Assembly (NCBI RefSeq): GCF_036373705.1
Contig: NC_089863.1
Span: 2,977,444 to 3,041,443 of the forward strand
Direction: 5' to 3'
Source of the DNA: Amia ocellicauda
Taxonomy: Eukaryota; Chordata; Actinopteri; Amiiformes; Amiidae
DNA: 64,000 bases
Within the stretch, counting starts at the first letter, position 1, and every line of letters begins with the position of its first letter. Shown here piece after piece: positions 33,710-59,916 of this stretch. The notes under the pieces were generated by a model. The model worked only from the letters and a program-made list of their open reading frames with translations. It was not told where the DNA came from and did no database searches. The position numbers and the translations under genes were made by a program.

Positions 33710-35734
33710 GTCATTGTGTGTGTGTGTGTGTCTCAGGTACAGTGTCCAGTCAGTGTGTGTGTGTGTGTGTGTGTCTCAGGTACAGTGTCCAGTCAGTGTG
33801 TGTGTGTGTGTGTGTGTGTGTCTCAGGTACAGTGTCCAGTCAGTGTGTGTGTGTGTCAGGTACAGTGTCCAGTCAGTGTGTGTGTGTGTGTGTGTGTCTC
33901 AGGTACAGTGTCCAGTCAGTGTGTGTGTGTCTCAGGTACAGTGTCCAGTCAGTGTGTGTGTGTGTGTGTGTCTCAGGTACAGTGTCCAGTCAGTGTGTGT
34001 GTGTCTCAGGTACAGTGTCCAGTCAGTGTGTTTGTGTGTGTGTTTCAGGTACAGTGTCCAGTCAGTGTGTGTGTGTGTGTCTCAGGTACAGTGTCCAGTC
34101 AGTGTGTGTATGTGTGTCTCAGGTACAGTGTCCAGTCATTGTGTGTGTGTGTCTCAGGTACAGTGTACAGTCAGTGTGTGTGTGTGTCAGGTACAGTGTC
34201 CAGTCATTGTGTGTGTGTGTGTGTGTGTCTCAGGTACAGTGTCCAGTCAGTGTGTGTGTGTGTCTCAGGTACAGTGTCCAGTCAGTGTGTGTGTGTGTGT
34301 GTGTCTCAGGTACAGTGTCCAGTCAGTGTGTGTGTGTGTGTGTGTGTGTGTCTCAGGTACAGTGTCCAGTCAGTGTGTGTGTGTCTCAGGTACAGTGTCC
34401 AGTCATTGTGTGTGTGTGTGTCTCAGGTACAGTGTCCAGTCAGTGTGTGTGTGTGTGTCTCAGGTACAGTGTCCAGTCAGTGTGTGTGTGTGTGTGTGTG
34501 TCTCAGGTACAGTGTCCAGTCAGTGTGTGTGTGTGTGTCTCAGGTACAGTGTCCAGTCAGTGTGTGTGTGTCTCAGGTACAGTGTCCAGTCAGTGTGTGT
34601 GTGTGTCTCAGGTACAGTGTCCAGTCAGTGTGTGTATGTGTGTCTCAGGTACAGTGTCCAGTCAGTGTGTGTGTGTGTCTCAGGTACAGTGTACAGTCAG
34701 TGTGTGTGTGTGTCAGGTACAGTGTCCAGTCAGTGTGTGTGTGTCTCAGGTACAGTGTCCAGTCAGTGTGTGTGTGTCTCAGGTACAGTGTTCAGTCAGT
34801 GTGTGTGTGTCTCAGGTACAGTGTCCAGTCAGTGTGTGTGTGTGTGTGTGTCTCAGGTACAGTGTCCAGTCAGTGTGTGTGTGTCTCAGGTACAGTGTCC
34901 AGTCATTGTGTGTGTGTGTGTCTCAGGTACAGTGTCCAGTCAGTGTGTGTGTGTGTGTCTCAGGTACAGTGTCCAGTCAGTGTGTGTGTGTGTGTGTGTG
35001 TCTCAGGTACAGTGTCCAGTCAGTGTGTGTGTGTGTGTCTCAGGTACAGTGTCCAGTCAGTGTGTGTGTGTCTCAGGTACAGTGTCCAGTCAGTGTGTGT
35101 GTGTGTGTTTCAGGTACAGTGTCCAGTCAGTGTGTGTGTGTGTCTCAGGTACAGTGTCCAGTCAGTGTGTGTATGTGTGTCTCAGGTACAGTGTCCAGTC
35201 AGTGTGTGTGTGTGTCTCAGGTACAGTGTACAGTCAGTGTGTGTGTGTGTCTCAGGTACAGTGTACAGTCAGTGTGTGTGTGTGTCAGGTACAGTGTCCA
35301 GTCAGTGTGTGTGTGTGTGTGTGTGTCTCAGGTACAGTGTTCAGTCAGTGTGTGTGTGTCTCAGGTACAGTGTCCAGTCAGTGTGTGTGTGTGTGTGTGT
35401 CTCAGGTACAGTGTCCAGTCAGTGTGTGTGTGTCTCAGGTACAGTGTCCAGTCATTGTGTGTGTGTGTGTCTCAGGTACAGTGTCCAGTCAGTGTGTGTG
35501 TGTGTGTGTGTGTCTCAGGTACAGTGTCCAGTCATTGTGTGTGTGTGTGTGTGTGTGTGTCTCAGGTACAGTGTCCAGTCAGTGTGTGTGTGTGTGTTTC
35601 AGGTACAGTGTCCAGTCAGTGTGTGTGTGTGTGCGTGTCTCAGGTACAGTGTCCAGTCAGTGTGTGTATGTGTCTGTGTGTCTCAGGTACAGTGTCCAGT
35701 CAGTGTATGTGTGTCTCAGGTACAGTGTCCAGTC

Positions 35735-35765
<31 letters not shown>

Positions 35766-35861
35766 CTCAGGTACAGTGTCCAGTCAGTGTGTGTGTGTGT
35801 GTGTGTGTCTCAGGTACAGTGTCCAGTCAGTGTATGTGTGTCTCAGGTACAGTGTCCAGTC

Positions 35862-35897
<36 letters not shown>

Positions 35898-36359
35898 TCA
35901 GGTACAGTGTCCAGTCAGTGTGTGTGTGTGTGTCTCAGGTACAGTGTCCAGTCAGTGTGTGTGTGTGTGTTTCAGGTACAGTGTCCAGTCAGTGTGTGTG
36001 TGTGTGTGTCTCAGGTACAGTGTCCAGTCAGTGTGTGTGTGTGTGTTTCAGGTACAGTGTCCAGTCAGTGTGTGTGTGTGTGTGTGTCTCAGGTACAGTG
36101 TCCAGTCAGTGTGTGTATGTGTGTCTCAGGTACAGTGTCCAGTCAGTGTGTGTGTGTCTCAGGTACAGTGTCCAGTCAGTGTGTGTGTGTGTCTCAGGTA
36201 CAGTGTCCAGTCAGTGTGTGTGTGTCTCAGGTACAGTGTCCAGTCAGTGTGTGTGTGTCAGGTACAGTGTCCAGTCATTGTGTGTGTGTGTGTGTGTGTG
36301 TGTGTCTCAGGTACAGTGTCCAGTCAGTGTGTGTGTGTGTCTCAGGTACAGAGTACAGT

Positions 36360-36392
<33 letters not shown>

Positions 36393-36435
36393 TCAGGTAC
36401 AGTGTCCAGTCAGTGTGTGTGTGTGTGTGTGTGTC
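33710..36435. repeat. 2.7-kb array of (TG)n plus TCTCAGGTACAGTGTCCAGT
   Basis: About 65-70 units share the core CTCAGGTACAGTGTCCAGTC followed by AGTG and a (TG)n run whose length varies from about 4 to 15 repeats. Some cores lack the TCTC or have TTTC, and a few have GTACAGTGTACAGT or CCAGTCATTG. Higher-order repetition is visible: the order of variants at about 34350-34700 recurs at about 34840-35230. Open frames of up to 1000 codons in all three + frames result from the lack of stops in the unit. Confidence 0.95.
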
Positions 36436-36769
36436 ATGACGGACTAGAAGAACACACCTCTACTGTCTTACGCAATGGAATGGCCCGTTTGCCTTTCAGG
36501 TCAGGCAGGTCGGCACCATCTCACTGTGTCGGGGGACGCGGGCAGGAGGCGGACGGTGTCTTCTGCAGTGAAAGCCAGCCTGAGTGCAGTTCCTTCGGCG
36601 AGCGCCTGAGTGCGCTGTAGCATCACACACTCACTCACAACTCTGACACACTGACAATCACACAGAATCACACACATACGCTGACAATCACACACTCCCA
36701 CTCACACGCTGACACACTTTTTTTTGCGCCATTTGTGCAATTTCCAGAGGCTCTGCGTGCTACATTACA

Positions 36770-37000
36770 ACCGAGGGGCGGGACACCCAGAACTGCGCCT
36801 GGGCCCCGATTGGCCGGCGCCCCGTCACTCACAGCAGGCGTCTGTGTAGGACCAGGAGGGTGGAGGGATGAGGAGGGGGGATGAAGGCTGGAGGATGGGG
36901 GGATGGGGCGGGTCTTTGTGTAGCTATGCGGAGACGGCAGGTCTTTAAATAGCGAGAGAGCGCTTTACCGCAGTATCGCAGGAGCCGCACCGCAGTGTCC
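36770..37000 (+). promoter_or_regulatory. atp1b2: atp1b2 promoter region
   Basis: It contains GGGGCGGGAC near 36775 and GGGGCGGGTC near 36905 (GC boxes), an inverted CCAAT box ATTGG at 36809-36813 and a TATA-like TTTAAATA at about 36944-36951, about 470 bp upstream of the start codon. Transcription probably begins near 36975, leaving a 5'UTR of about 440 nt. This is a motif-based inference. Confidence 0.5.
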
Positions 37001-37327
37001 ACAGCGCCGGCGCTCAGGGGGAGGAGTAGGGACAGCCATAGGACCGGAGGAGACAGGGCTTATTATTGTCACTAACATTATTATCATCGCCGGAGACGCA
37101 CAGCAATATTATCCTCTGCACGGTTGTATTTCCATCCCATGGCATTGTTTGTGTATCGTCCTAGTGGATGCCATCGTGTTATTATTAATACCATCATCTC
37201 CATCCTTAGTGCTTGTATTATCATAGCCTGAGCGGAGGAAAGGGTTTCATATTGTGTCCCGTTGCTTTTTGAGGATTTTGCTACTGTGACAGCTGACGGA
37301 CTACAGAGGGATTCTGAGGAAAGAGGG

Positions 37328-37363
<36 letters not shown>

Positions 37364-37417
37364 CAGAGGCACAGGGAGAGGTAAAGGACACACAGCAGAG
37401 ACACAGCGCAAGGAAGG

Positions 37418-51309
<13,892 letters not shown>

Positions 51310-53380
51310 TTGGTCAAATAACCAATTAACAAATATATCAATTAATCAATTATCCAGTCAACCAAGGCAATCAATCGGCCAAATCGATAGATCAAAAAGA
51401 CACAAACAACACACAGACACACACGGACACACACAGACCGAGACTCACACACATTTACACAACAGAGAGACACAGACAAAGAGAGACACACAGATGAAAT
51501 GATATATACACACACAAGTATATATATTTGTATATATCCACATACGCATCCACATACTTTTCCACCCGCCCCAAAAACACCCCGCACAGGAGGGAGCACA
51601 CCCCAACACACACACTCACACACACTGCAGTGCTGCACTCTCCCGTACCCTCCGAGAGCGGGGCCTGCTGTGTGGGGTAGTTGGGGGGGATAATATTGTG
51701 GGGGTTTTATTTACTTTTAAGTGCTTGCTGGATATCATTGATGAGAGGATTTTCTATATGGCTACACACACACAGTGACACAGACACACGCATGCAGACA
51801 GACACACTACACACACACACACACACACACACCTTTATTGGAAGCACTCTGGTTGTGCCATTCCATTAACACCCCCCACCCTCCCTCTGCCAATGCCCCC
51901 TCCACCCCGACAATATGTACCACCCCCTCCCTCAAAGAATTAAAAAACAAAGAAAGAACTAACGCTATAGATCCCTGACTACTATATATATATATAAATA
52001 TTCACATATCGAGACCTGAGCCCCACAGTGGGAAACTGGGTCTCTATTCATTTCCTGGTTGGGCTTGCTTTTCTTTGTTTCTTTCTTTCCTTTCTTTCAC
52101 TCTTTCGTGCGAGAGATAGGGAGGGATGGAGGGAGAGAGAGAGCGATACCCCCCCACTCCTCTCTACTGCACTACACAACACACATATATCACCCATACA
52201 TCTTAACACAGAGCGTTACCCCCCCAGCCTCGCCACCCTTTCCCCGCCACTCACCCTTTCATATCTTTTCCTGTCGTTTATTTTTCGTGTGTTTGTTGGA
52301 TAATTTTGTCTGTCTGTCGGTTTTGATTATTGTTCTGAAGCCCCTCCTCCTTGGTTAACGGATAGAAGCAATATTTCACGCGTGACTGTAAATATATTTA
52401 TTTTGCCGGGGTTTGTTTTTATTTGGGGTAAAAGGGGAGGGCGGGGGGGTTGGTGGGTGGGGGTTTGCTGTGAGGGAGGGGGCGTATTGTGCGCAGGAAC
52501 ATACTAGACACGGATGTTAACATGAGTCACAATAGAGAGAGAGAGAGAGAGAAGGAGGGGGAGTAAGAGACAGAGGGAGAGAAATGGGTGGGAGGGAGGA
52601 AGAGGGGGAGAGAGACAGAGAGGGTAGAGAGAAGGAGAGAGAGGGAGAAAGAGAGAGATGGGGAGAGAGGGAGGAAGAGGGGGAGTGAGACAGAAGGGGA
52701 GAGGGAGAGAGAGACAGAGGGGGAGAGGGGGAGGAAGAGATAATAAGTTAGATACCGAACGCAAGAGAGGAGCAGCGTTCACAGGAGAGAGGAGCTTGTC
52801 TTTTCACAGGTTTGCTCAGGCGGGGAGCTGGGGTCCTGATGGAGGGATGGAGCGGAGGGGAAGTGGGATAGGGAGGTGAAGTGGGGAGATAGAGGGATGC
52901 TGAGATGGAGAGATGGAGAGAAGGAGGGATGGAGACTCATGAAGGCATTCGTTAGGGCCAAGTAAGGGAACCAATTAAGTAATTTAAAGAACAACAACTG
53001 CGCTTTCTTTGCCCCGCTGAGTGTGGCGGCCCACCGGTGAGAGTGCAGTCCCACTGGACAGGGCGGAGGTCTGGTGAATTTAACAACAGAGCGGTGACCC
53101 CCCACCCTGATGGAGGGAGACTGGGAGGCAACACAGCACTTGCGTTTTTCCCTTTCTTTCCTTTCTTTCACTCTTTTTCTTTTTGCTGACCTTTTCCTTT
53201 TATGAAAAACAATATATAGAATATAACGAGAAATCAATAGTAATAATAATGAAAATAAAGACGAGAAACAAATCTACATGAAATATTATATTTAATGCCT
53301 GTTATCGAACTGTCGAGAAAAAAATAAAACGAGAAAATGAGAAAAAGATAAAAAAATAAAATAATTTTCTGTTTTAAAAA
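51310..53380 (+). other. atp1b2: probable atp1b2 3'UTR and downstream GA-rich DNA
   Basis: About 2 kb without coding signal, with CA repeats (51400-51640, 51760-51830), AT-rich words, and GA-rich DNA at about 52535-52740. AATAAA occurs at 53254-53259, 53323-53328 and near 53355; these are the first canonical signals after the stop, so the 3'UTR may extend about 2 kb. The exact end is not determinable. Confidence 0.45.
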
Positions 53381-54271
53381 TGTGTTTCTTGTCCTTCATT
53401 CTTGATTGGTGAGAGAGAGAGAGAGAGAGAGAGGGAGGATGAAGGAGGGAGAGTGAGATGGAGAATTCGCCTGGAAACCAGGCAGAAGGAGAGAGAGGGA
53501 GGGAGAGGGATACTGCAGAAAGGCCAGAGAGAGAGAGAGAAATACAGACAGAGGGGGAGGGGGCTGGGAGAGGAGAAAGTGAGGAAAAGAGAGAGACGAT
53601 GAGACAGAGACAGGGAGGGGAGAGGAGAATGGAGGGAATGCCTGAGGGAGGGAGGGAGAGTGGAAGGGAGGGAGCAGGGGAACACTTCAGTGTTGCTGAA
53701 TCGTAGACAGTAGCACTCCCTCCCTCCCTCTCCCCATCCCTCCCTTTCACTTTCTCTCTCTCCTTGTCATCCCCCCCAACTAACTGGGCATGACTTGTAC
53801 ATGAACACAGCACTTAGAGCCAGATTGAGAGAGAGAGAGAGAGAGAGGGAGGGAGATGGAGAAAGAAAGCGAGGGAGAGGGAGTGAGAGAGAGGGATATG
53901 GAGAGAGGCTGTGCTCCCATACACACACACAAAACACAGGGCACAACACAGAGCATACACTAACACGCCAAACCTGTGTGAGATCCATACACCCTCACAC
54001 ACAACCCCACACACACTTGCACACCATGACTCAACACAACACTGCGCAGACACTGTGTCAGATACAGCAGGCGGTCGCTTCGTCTGAACGCTTCCAGGGA
54101 GGGGTTGAGTGGCAGAGGTGAGATGGAGGGAGCGAGGGAGGAGAGGAGGGGGAGGGGGAGGGGGAGGGGGAGGGGGCAGGCTGGTGTGCAGTGCTAATCC
54201 CCAGGCCAGCCCAGCTCTCTAATCCCTGCCACTGTAATCCACTCAGCCTCCACACAACCTCCCTCCCTCCA

Positions 54272-54306
<35 letters not shown>

Positions 54307-54330
54307 CTCCCCTCCCTGTCTCTCGTGTCG
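53381..54330. other. intergenic low-complexity DNA
   Basis: GA-rich segments (53410-53700, 53825-53910), a GAGGGGGAGGGG stretch near 54140-54175 and (CT)n at about 54277-54303. No gene is seen. Confidence 0.5.
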
Positions 54331-54339
54331 TGGGGCTCC

Positions 54340-54462
54340 CCGCTCTCTGTGACGTGTGCGCGTTCACCGGCCGTGACGTCAGTGCGGTTATGTCACAGGG
54401 AGAGGCGCGCCGTCGATCCTCTTATCCCGGCGGTGCGCAGGTGCCCCCTGGTGGCCACAGCA
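54340..54462. promoter_or_regulatory. CpG-rich element with a CRE and a CTCF-like site
   Basis: A perfect palindromic cAMP-response element TGACGTCA lies at 54374-54381, next to GTGACGTGTG near 54349 and TTATGTCACAG near 54390. The minus strand of about 54440-54459 reads TGGCCACCAGGGGGCAC, which closely follows the vertebrate CTCF consensus. The segment is CpG-rich between AT-rich and GA-rich neighbours. Whether it is an insulator, enhancer or promoter is inference. Confidence 0.5.
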
Positions 54463-54816
54463 TGCATAGGATGGAGGATAATTTGTGCCAAAATTAAATA
54501 TATAAAAAACATAGACATAATACGAAATTATATATATATATATATATATATATAACGAAATAAATGCATACATACAAATATAAATACATCGAAATAAATG
54601 TATTAATGCATGCATTTATATTTCCTAATTTATTTATTTTGTTATTTATTTGTGTATTTATTAATTTCGTTTTTAATTTATGTTATCTATTTATGTATTT
54701 TATTTTTAAATTTATATTATTTTCTCTGTGTATTTCTCAGTACTACGGAGCCCCTTAGGTGTCATGGGGGAGATAAAAAAAAACAGGCATAATAATCTGG
54801 TCCCTCTAAGCAATTC

Positions 54817-54874
<58 letters not shown>

Positions 54875-55460
54875 TACACTAGTAAACATTTGTTACTAGT
54901 AGAACAATTAGTTTTGAATCCAAATTGGATGAGAGTTTTCTACAAGTAATATGTTTGTTCGTATATTTGTTATTTATATTCACATAATGGAAACACTAGC
55001 AAGAGCTAAGGGGAGGAACTTCTAGCAACGATTATTATTATTATTAGTAGTAGTAGTAGTAGTAGTAGTGGTAGTAGTGGTAGTAGTAGTAGTATTACAG
55101 TGTGTCTTGCATTAAAATAATTCATTTTCAAGTCTGCAGGAAACTTGATTAGTTTTAAAACTTTGGGTTCTAAGATTTATGTGTTAATAGGAAGGTTTAT
55201 ATCAATGACAGTTCGAAACTAAAATAACTTCTTCAGCAGCTGCAAGATTGCGTTGCAGTTAACTGTATGTAGCTCTGCATAGCCTGGACGGCTCAGAACT
55301 GTGCATCACATCTGAAGATATCTTGAGACATTTGAGATACCTCTAAACGTCAGTTTGGCTTGCCGTAGAAATGGACTGGTGAGTAACAGATTGTACCTGT
55401 AGCACTGTAGGAGGATATATAATATACATATACGCACACACATATATATGAAACACCATA
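54463..55460. other. AT-rich intergenic DNA
   Basis: It contains (TA)n at about 54531-54554, AT-rich TTTATTTATT words, (AAT)n at about 54819-54871 and a (TAG)n/(TAGTGG) run at about 55045-55095. No gene is seen. Confidence 0.6.
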
Positions 55461-55769
55461 ACCTGAATGAGCAGAACAGCACACATTTTTGTCAAACAGC
55501 AGGTCATTCATGGTGGCTTTCACACAAAATGCAAATGCCAAGCACATTTGTGCAAAACAGTACACACATCTCTCTACACAAGACACCAAAATCAATTGGG
55601 TAAGTCTTGTCAAACTAAATTAGAACATTTGTGCACACTCAATAACACACACTCCCAAAAGTGTGAATCTCTACTGCACATGTGCAAATCCTCATTGGTC
55701 CATTGTTCAATCAGCAATCAGTCCTTAGTCACATTTAACAGTGAGTTGGTGTTGGCATGGAATGGAGCA

Positions 55770-55885
55770 ACTCAGAAGACAAAGACAAAAGAGAGAAAGA
55801 CGGACCACAACCACAAGCCCAGAGAGGATGAGGGCTGCGTCTCCACAGTGGCTCAGCAGCTCGAAGGGGAAGACACAGAACACAT
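55770..55885 (+). pseudogene. Tc1/mariner-like transposase remnant, left half
   Basis: The stretch before the LTR reads in one frame as a basic linker ending ARRGRHRTH, and the matching frame resumes at 61405 after the retrotransposon. Basic RGR-rich linkers of this kind precede the helix-turn-helix domain in one fish transposase family. Similarity is from memory of the family and the left half is poorly conserved. Confidence 0.4.
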
Positions 55886-56447
55886 TGTAACACGGCTGGG
55901 GGTTGGGACGTGTTGACACGGGGTCAAGGTTAGTGCACAGGGAGACAGACAAACCAGGAAGCCACAGATGGGTTGAAAAACGGAGCGTTCCGTTATTTTA
56001 TTAACGGCAGTTGGTTTGCGAGATGGGGTCTTGTAAAGAATAAAAAAACGAAAAAAAAAAAAAAGAAACCTATACTCCGTGCTCGGGTCTGGCTAACCTC
56101 TTTCTGGGCGTCGGCCTTAACTGGCTCCGGACCTCTGAGAGGCTTACCGGGTTAGGAAACAAAAGAAACAAAACAAATAGGAAGAAGGGTCAGGGTCAGG
56201 GTCAGGGTCAGGGTCAGGGTCCTTATTTCCAACTCCCTCCTTTCCTCACTGTTGTACTCCCTCTCAAACAAAGGAAACCCATCCCCTTATGTAGGAAGTT
56301 GAGTTAGGTTAACGAGCACCAGGTGTGGTGGACTCAAATCACCTGCACCTGCTGTGGGGCTGGGATCTTCTGTATGTAGGCCAGTAGATGGTGCCATTTC
56401 CACCTATAGTACCTCCCATCCAAGATCATTCCCCTTACAGCCTTACA
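55886..56447 (-). repeat. 3' LTR of the Gmr1-like element
   Basis: 562 bp; TG...CA ends. It matches the other LTR with roughly ten substitutions plus indels in the A-rich run, the GGGTCA run and a short segment near 56377-56390. On the minus strand AATAAA near 55998 may be the LTR poly(A) signal. It contains six AGGGTC hexamer copies at about 56186-56220. Confidence 0.92.
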
Positions 56448-56588
56448 CACCCTCCCTTCCAGCTCTGAGGTGGGGCTGGGAGCGATGGAAGCCCAGAGAG
56501 TGTGGACCCTCGATAGGGCGTCTGCATTCCCGTGTCTGGAACCGGACCTGTGGATGACGGTTCCTGAGCTTACAGCCTTTTAAGTTTA

Positions 56589-56987
56589 CTATCTCATCAC
56601 TCGGGCATTTTTCTCCTTATTTTGTGCCATCCATGTAAGTGGAGCATGGTCAGTAACCAAGGTGAACTGGCGGCCCAGGAGGTAATACTTCAGGGTCTCG
56701 AGTGCCCATTTAATAGCCAGGCACTCCTTTTCCACAGTGGAGTACTTCTGCTCTCTGGGTAGGAGTTTCCTGCTAAGGTAGAGAACCGGGTGTTCCTCAC
56801 CTTCCGTGGTTTGTGAAAGGACGGCGCCCAAACCCGTTTCGGAGGCGTCCGTGTGTACGAGCATGGGTGCGTTGAAGTCAGGGGTCACCAGGATTGGTTG
56901 GGAACACAGCGCTTTCTTCAGTTCCTTGAAAGCCCCGTTGGCAGCCGTGGTCCACTGCACCATCTGCGGTTGTTTATTCCTTGTCAT
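56589..56987 (-). pseudogene. pol fragment: RNase H domain
   Basis: The frame contains VHTDASETGLGAVLS, STVEKECLAIKWAL and LVTDHAPLTWM, the D-E-D type motifs of Ty3/gypsy RNase H. It is in the same frame as the RT segment upstream, but that frame is interrupted between them at about 57126. It ends at a stop near 56589, shortly before the 3' LTR. Confidence 0.85.
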
Positions 56988-57125
56988 TTCTATGAGGGTA
57001 GTCGCTATCGTAGCGAAATTGAGTATAAAACGGCGATAGTAACTGACTAACCCTTAACACCTGTTTCTTATTCACAGGTCTGGGCCAGTCTTTAATTGCT
57101 GCAACTTTCTTCTCCTGAGGCTTAA

Positions 57126-58169
57126 TCAGGCCCCGACCGATTGTGAACCCAGATAGTCTGCTTCGTTGAATGCCAATTTGCATTTGGCTGGGTTGGCCGT
57201 CAGTCCGGCTCTCCTAAGGGAATTAAGCACAACTTGTACCTTTGGCAAGTGCGTTTCCCAATCCTCACTGTGGATGACAACGTCGTCGAGGTAGGTGGCG
57301 GCATACTGATGGTGGTCCCTCAGAACTCGGTCCATTAAACGCTGGAATGTTGCAGGTGCGCCATGAAGTCCGAAGGGCAGCATGGGGTACTGGAAGAGAC
57401 CGTCCGGGGTTGAGAAAGCAGTCTTCTCTCTGGCAGCGGGAGTGAGTGGGACTTGCCAATACCCCTTGGTCAAGTCCAGGGTGGTGATGAACCATGCCTT
57501 CCCCAACTGGTCGATAAGCTCGTCAACCGTAGGCATGGGATACGCATCGAAGTCAGAGATCTCATTCAACTTCCGAAAGTCATTGCAGAAGCGGATGGAA
57601 CCGTCAGGCTTGGGAACGAGTACGATCGGGCTCGACCAGGCCCTGTGGGACTCTTCTATGACACTCATATCCAGCATCTTCTGCACTTCGCTCCTGATGG
57701 CCTCTTGTCTGGCCTCGGGTACCCTGTAGGGTCGAAGGATTACCTTTTTCCCTGGTGCTGTCTTGATGTCATGTTGGACCAGCTTTGTGTGTCTGGGACT
57801 GCTTGAGAACACATCAGTGTTACGGTCGACAAGCTCCCGCACTTCCTGGGTTTGATGAGGAGCCAGCTCCGGTCCAGTGATAATCACCTCTCTGGGTGGT
57901 TGGCTGGAACCTGTTTGGGGAAGACAACTGAACAGAGCATTTCTCTCAATCCATTTTTTAAGCAAATTGACATGGTACAGTTGGGTCTCTTTTCTTCTCC
58001 CAGGTTGCCTTACTTTATAAATTACCTCGCCAACTTTCTCAGTTATTTCATACGGACCTTGCCAGGTAGCCAGGAACTTACACTCTGCCGTGGGGATGAG
58101 AACTATGACCCTTTCTCCGACCTGGAATTCCTGTGGCTGAGCAACCATTATAAGCTTGCTGCTGGGCAT
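57126..58169 (-). pseudogene. pol fragment: integrase C-terminus and reverse transcriptase
   Basis: The N-terminal 75 codons carry an integrase C-terminal small-barrel region (GERVIVLIPT, ATWQGPYEITEKVGEVIY). After a linker come RT motifs: SPIVLVPKPDGSIRFCNDFR, LDLTKGYWQVPL, PFGLHGAPATFQRLMD and the catalytic YLDD in AATYLDDVVIHSED. The frame stops at 57126 just after the RT palm/thumb; the connecting region continues in another frame (about 56974-57183) and then returns, indicating two indels. It is a different frame from the upstream PR-INT segment. Confidence 0.88.
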
Positions 58170-59916
58170 GTTGAGCTTTTTCCATGTTTTCTTTTACAAT
58201 CGGCATGATTTGTTCCATTCTGGTTTTCATCCCCTCGATGTGTTCAATCAGGGTTCTGTGTGGGCAGGGCTGCTCCTCCCATGATTCTTTGGCTATATCC
58301 AGTAGGCCACGTGGTCTTCGGGCATATAGCAACTCAAAAGGGGAGAATCCTGTGGATGCCTGCGGGACCTCCCGGATGGCAAACATGAGGTATGGCAGCA
58401 GTTGGTCCCAGTTCTTCCCATCCTTCTCTATAACCTTGCGCAACATGCTTTTGAGAGTCTTGTTGAACCGTTCCACCAATCCATCTGTTTGGGGGTGGTA
58501 CACAGACGTCCTTAGCTGTTTCACCTGCATGAGGCGACAAAGGTCTTTCATCAGCCGAGACATGAAGGGGGTTCCTTGGTCAGTCAGTATCTCTTTCGGT
58601 ATGCCAACTCGGCTGAACAGCAAGAAAAGTTCTTTGGAAATGGTTTTAGAGGACATATTGCGCAAGGCCACGGCTTCGGGGTATCGTGTGGCATAATCCA
58701 GTATAACCAGGATGTACTGGTGTCCCCGGTTTGTCTTCACTAATGGCCCCACCAAGTCCATCCCAATCCTGTCAAAAGGGGTTTCTATTATGGGTAGAGG
58801 CACAAGGGGGTTACGTTGAACTGGTCGAGGAGCCGTCTTCTGGCACCTCGGGCAGGAGCGGCAATACCGTTCCACAGCCTTGTAAACACCTGGCCAAAGA
58901 AAACGAGTAAGAATTCGCTCTCTGGTCTTCTCCTCTCCCAAGTGTGCCCCCAGGACATGGCTGTGGGCCAGCTGCAGGACAGTTGGTTGATAGGCCGCAG
59001 GTACAAGCAGTTGTTCAATAACCTCACTGTTTTTCTTGCTTATTTGATAAAGCAACCCATTCCTGACAGCAAAATGGGGATATGTCAAAGGGAGCCTATC
59101 ATCCGGCTGTCTATCCTCCAGAACTTTCAAATTTTTCAGTGCGTTGGCTAGATTAGGGTCATTCAACTGGGCTGTGCCAAATTGTCCTCGAAGGGGTGGG
59201 GCCGATGTTTCCATTTGGTCCGGCTCTTCATTCTCAGGGAATCCCGGAGCTACATTGTCCAGTAGCCCCACCCCTGTCCTTTCGTCAATGAGGGCCGTCT
59301 CCCCATCCTCCTCCGAGGATTCCCTCTCCGAGTTGGCATCTCCCTGGAAGACCTGAAATGAAGGAGGATTACGACGAGCCCATTTTGTGGTTTTGATTAA
59401 CACTTTTATTTTCCTTTTGGTCATTGTTTTACCTGCTGTTTCGCTGTCTCTCACCATGTTACCGGGTTCCCTTCGGGCTTGTTCCCAAAGTGCATGGAAA
59501 AGTATACAGTCACGCCCAATGAGAATGGGCACAGGTAGGTTTTCCATCACCCCTACTTGGAGTGTACACGGACCCCGGGGTGTGGCTAACGTCACCTGAG
59601 TGGTTGGATAACTTCTGGTGTCCCCATGGATGCAGGAAAGGGAGAGAGGTTCTTTTGGGTCAAGTGCAGCAGGGTCGACAAGAGACCGTTGGACCAATGT
59701 GACCATGCTTCCTGAGTCAATCAGTGCCTGGACCATTTGGCCTCTGATTCTGACAGGACATTCTGGTGGGGGTTCCACTCTGGTTTCCAGGAAGGTGGTC
59801 AAGAGATTACAGCCCTTACTTTCCGAGTGTCTGGAAGAAGATTCAGTTGGCATGGGGCATGGGGATTCAGGTGGCATTACCATGCGATATGTCCGGTCTC
59901 CCCACAGTGGTGGCAC
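58078..59916 (-). pseudogene. pol fragment: protease and integrase
   Basis: 612 codons. Near residue 70 is the retropepsin motif ALIDSGSMVTLV. Around residues 300-350 is the HHCC zinc domain of integrase (HSHVLGAHLG, then CRSCPRCQK). The DDE core follows: GMDLVGPLV, TDQGTPFMS and TDGLVERFNKTLKSML. The frame overlaps the end of Gag by about 40 nt, as expected if a frameshift joins them, and runs out of frame near 58130 within the integrase C-terminus. With the next segment it gives the order PR-INT-RT-RNase H. Confidence 0.88.

Noticed and set aside
33710..36435. CRISPR-like pattern of a constant core with variable spacers
   Set aside because: The spacers are only (TG)n runs of differing length, the setting is a vertebrate intergenic region and there are no cas genes; it is a compound minisatellite.
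33618..36620. Three overlapping + open frames of 900-1000 codons rich in Cys/Val/Ser/Gln
   Set aside because: They are produced by the TG/CAGGTACAG repeat unit, open in all three frames.
56186..56220. Telomere-like repeat
   Set aside because: The unit is AGGGTC, not TTAGGG, and it lies inside an LTR in both copies.
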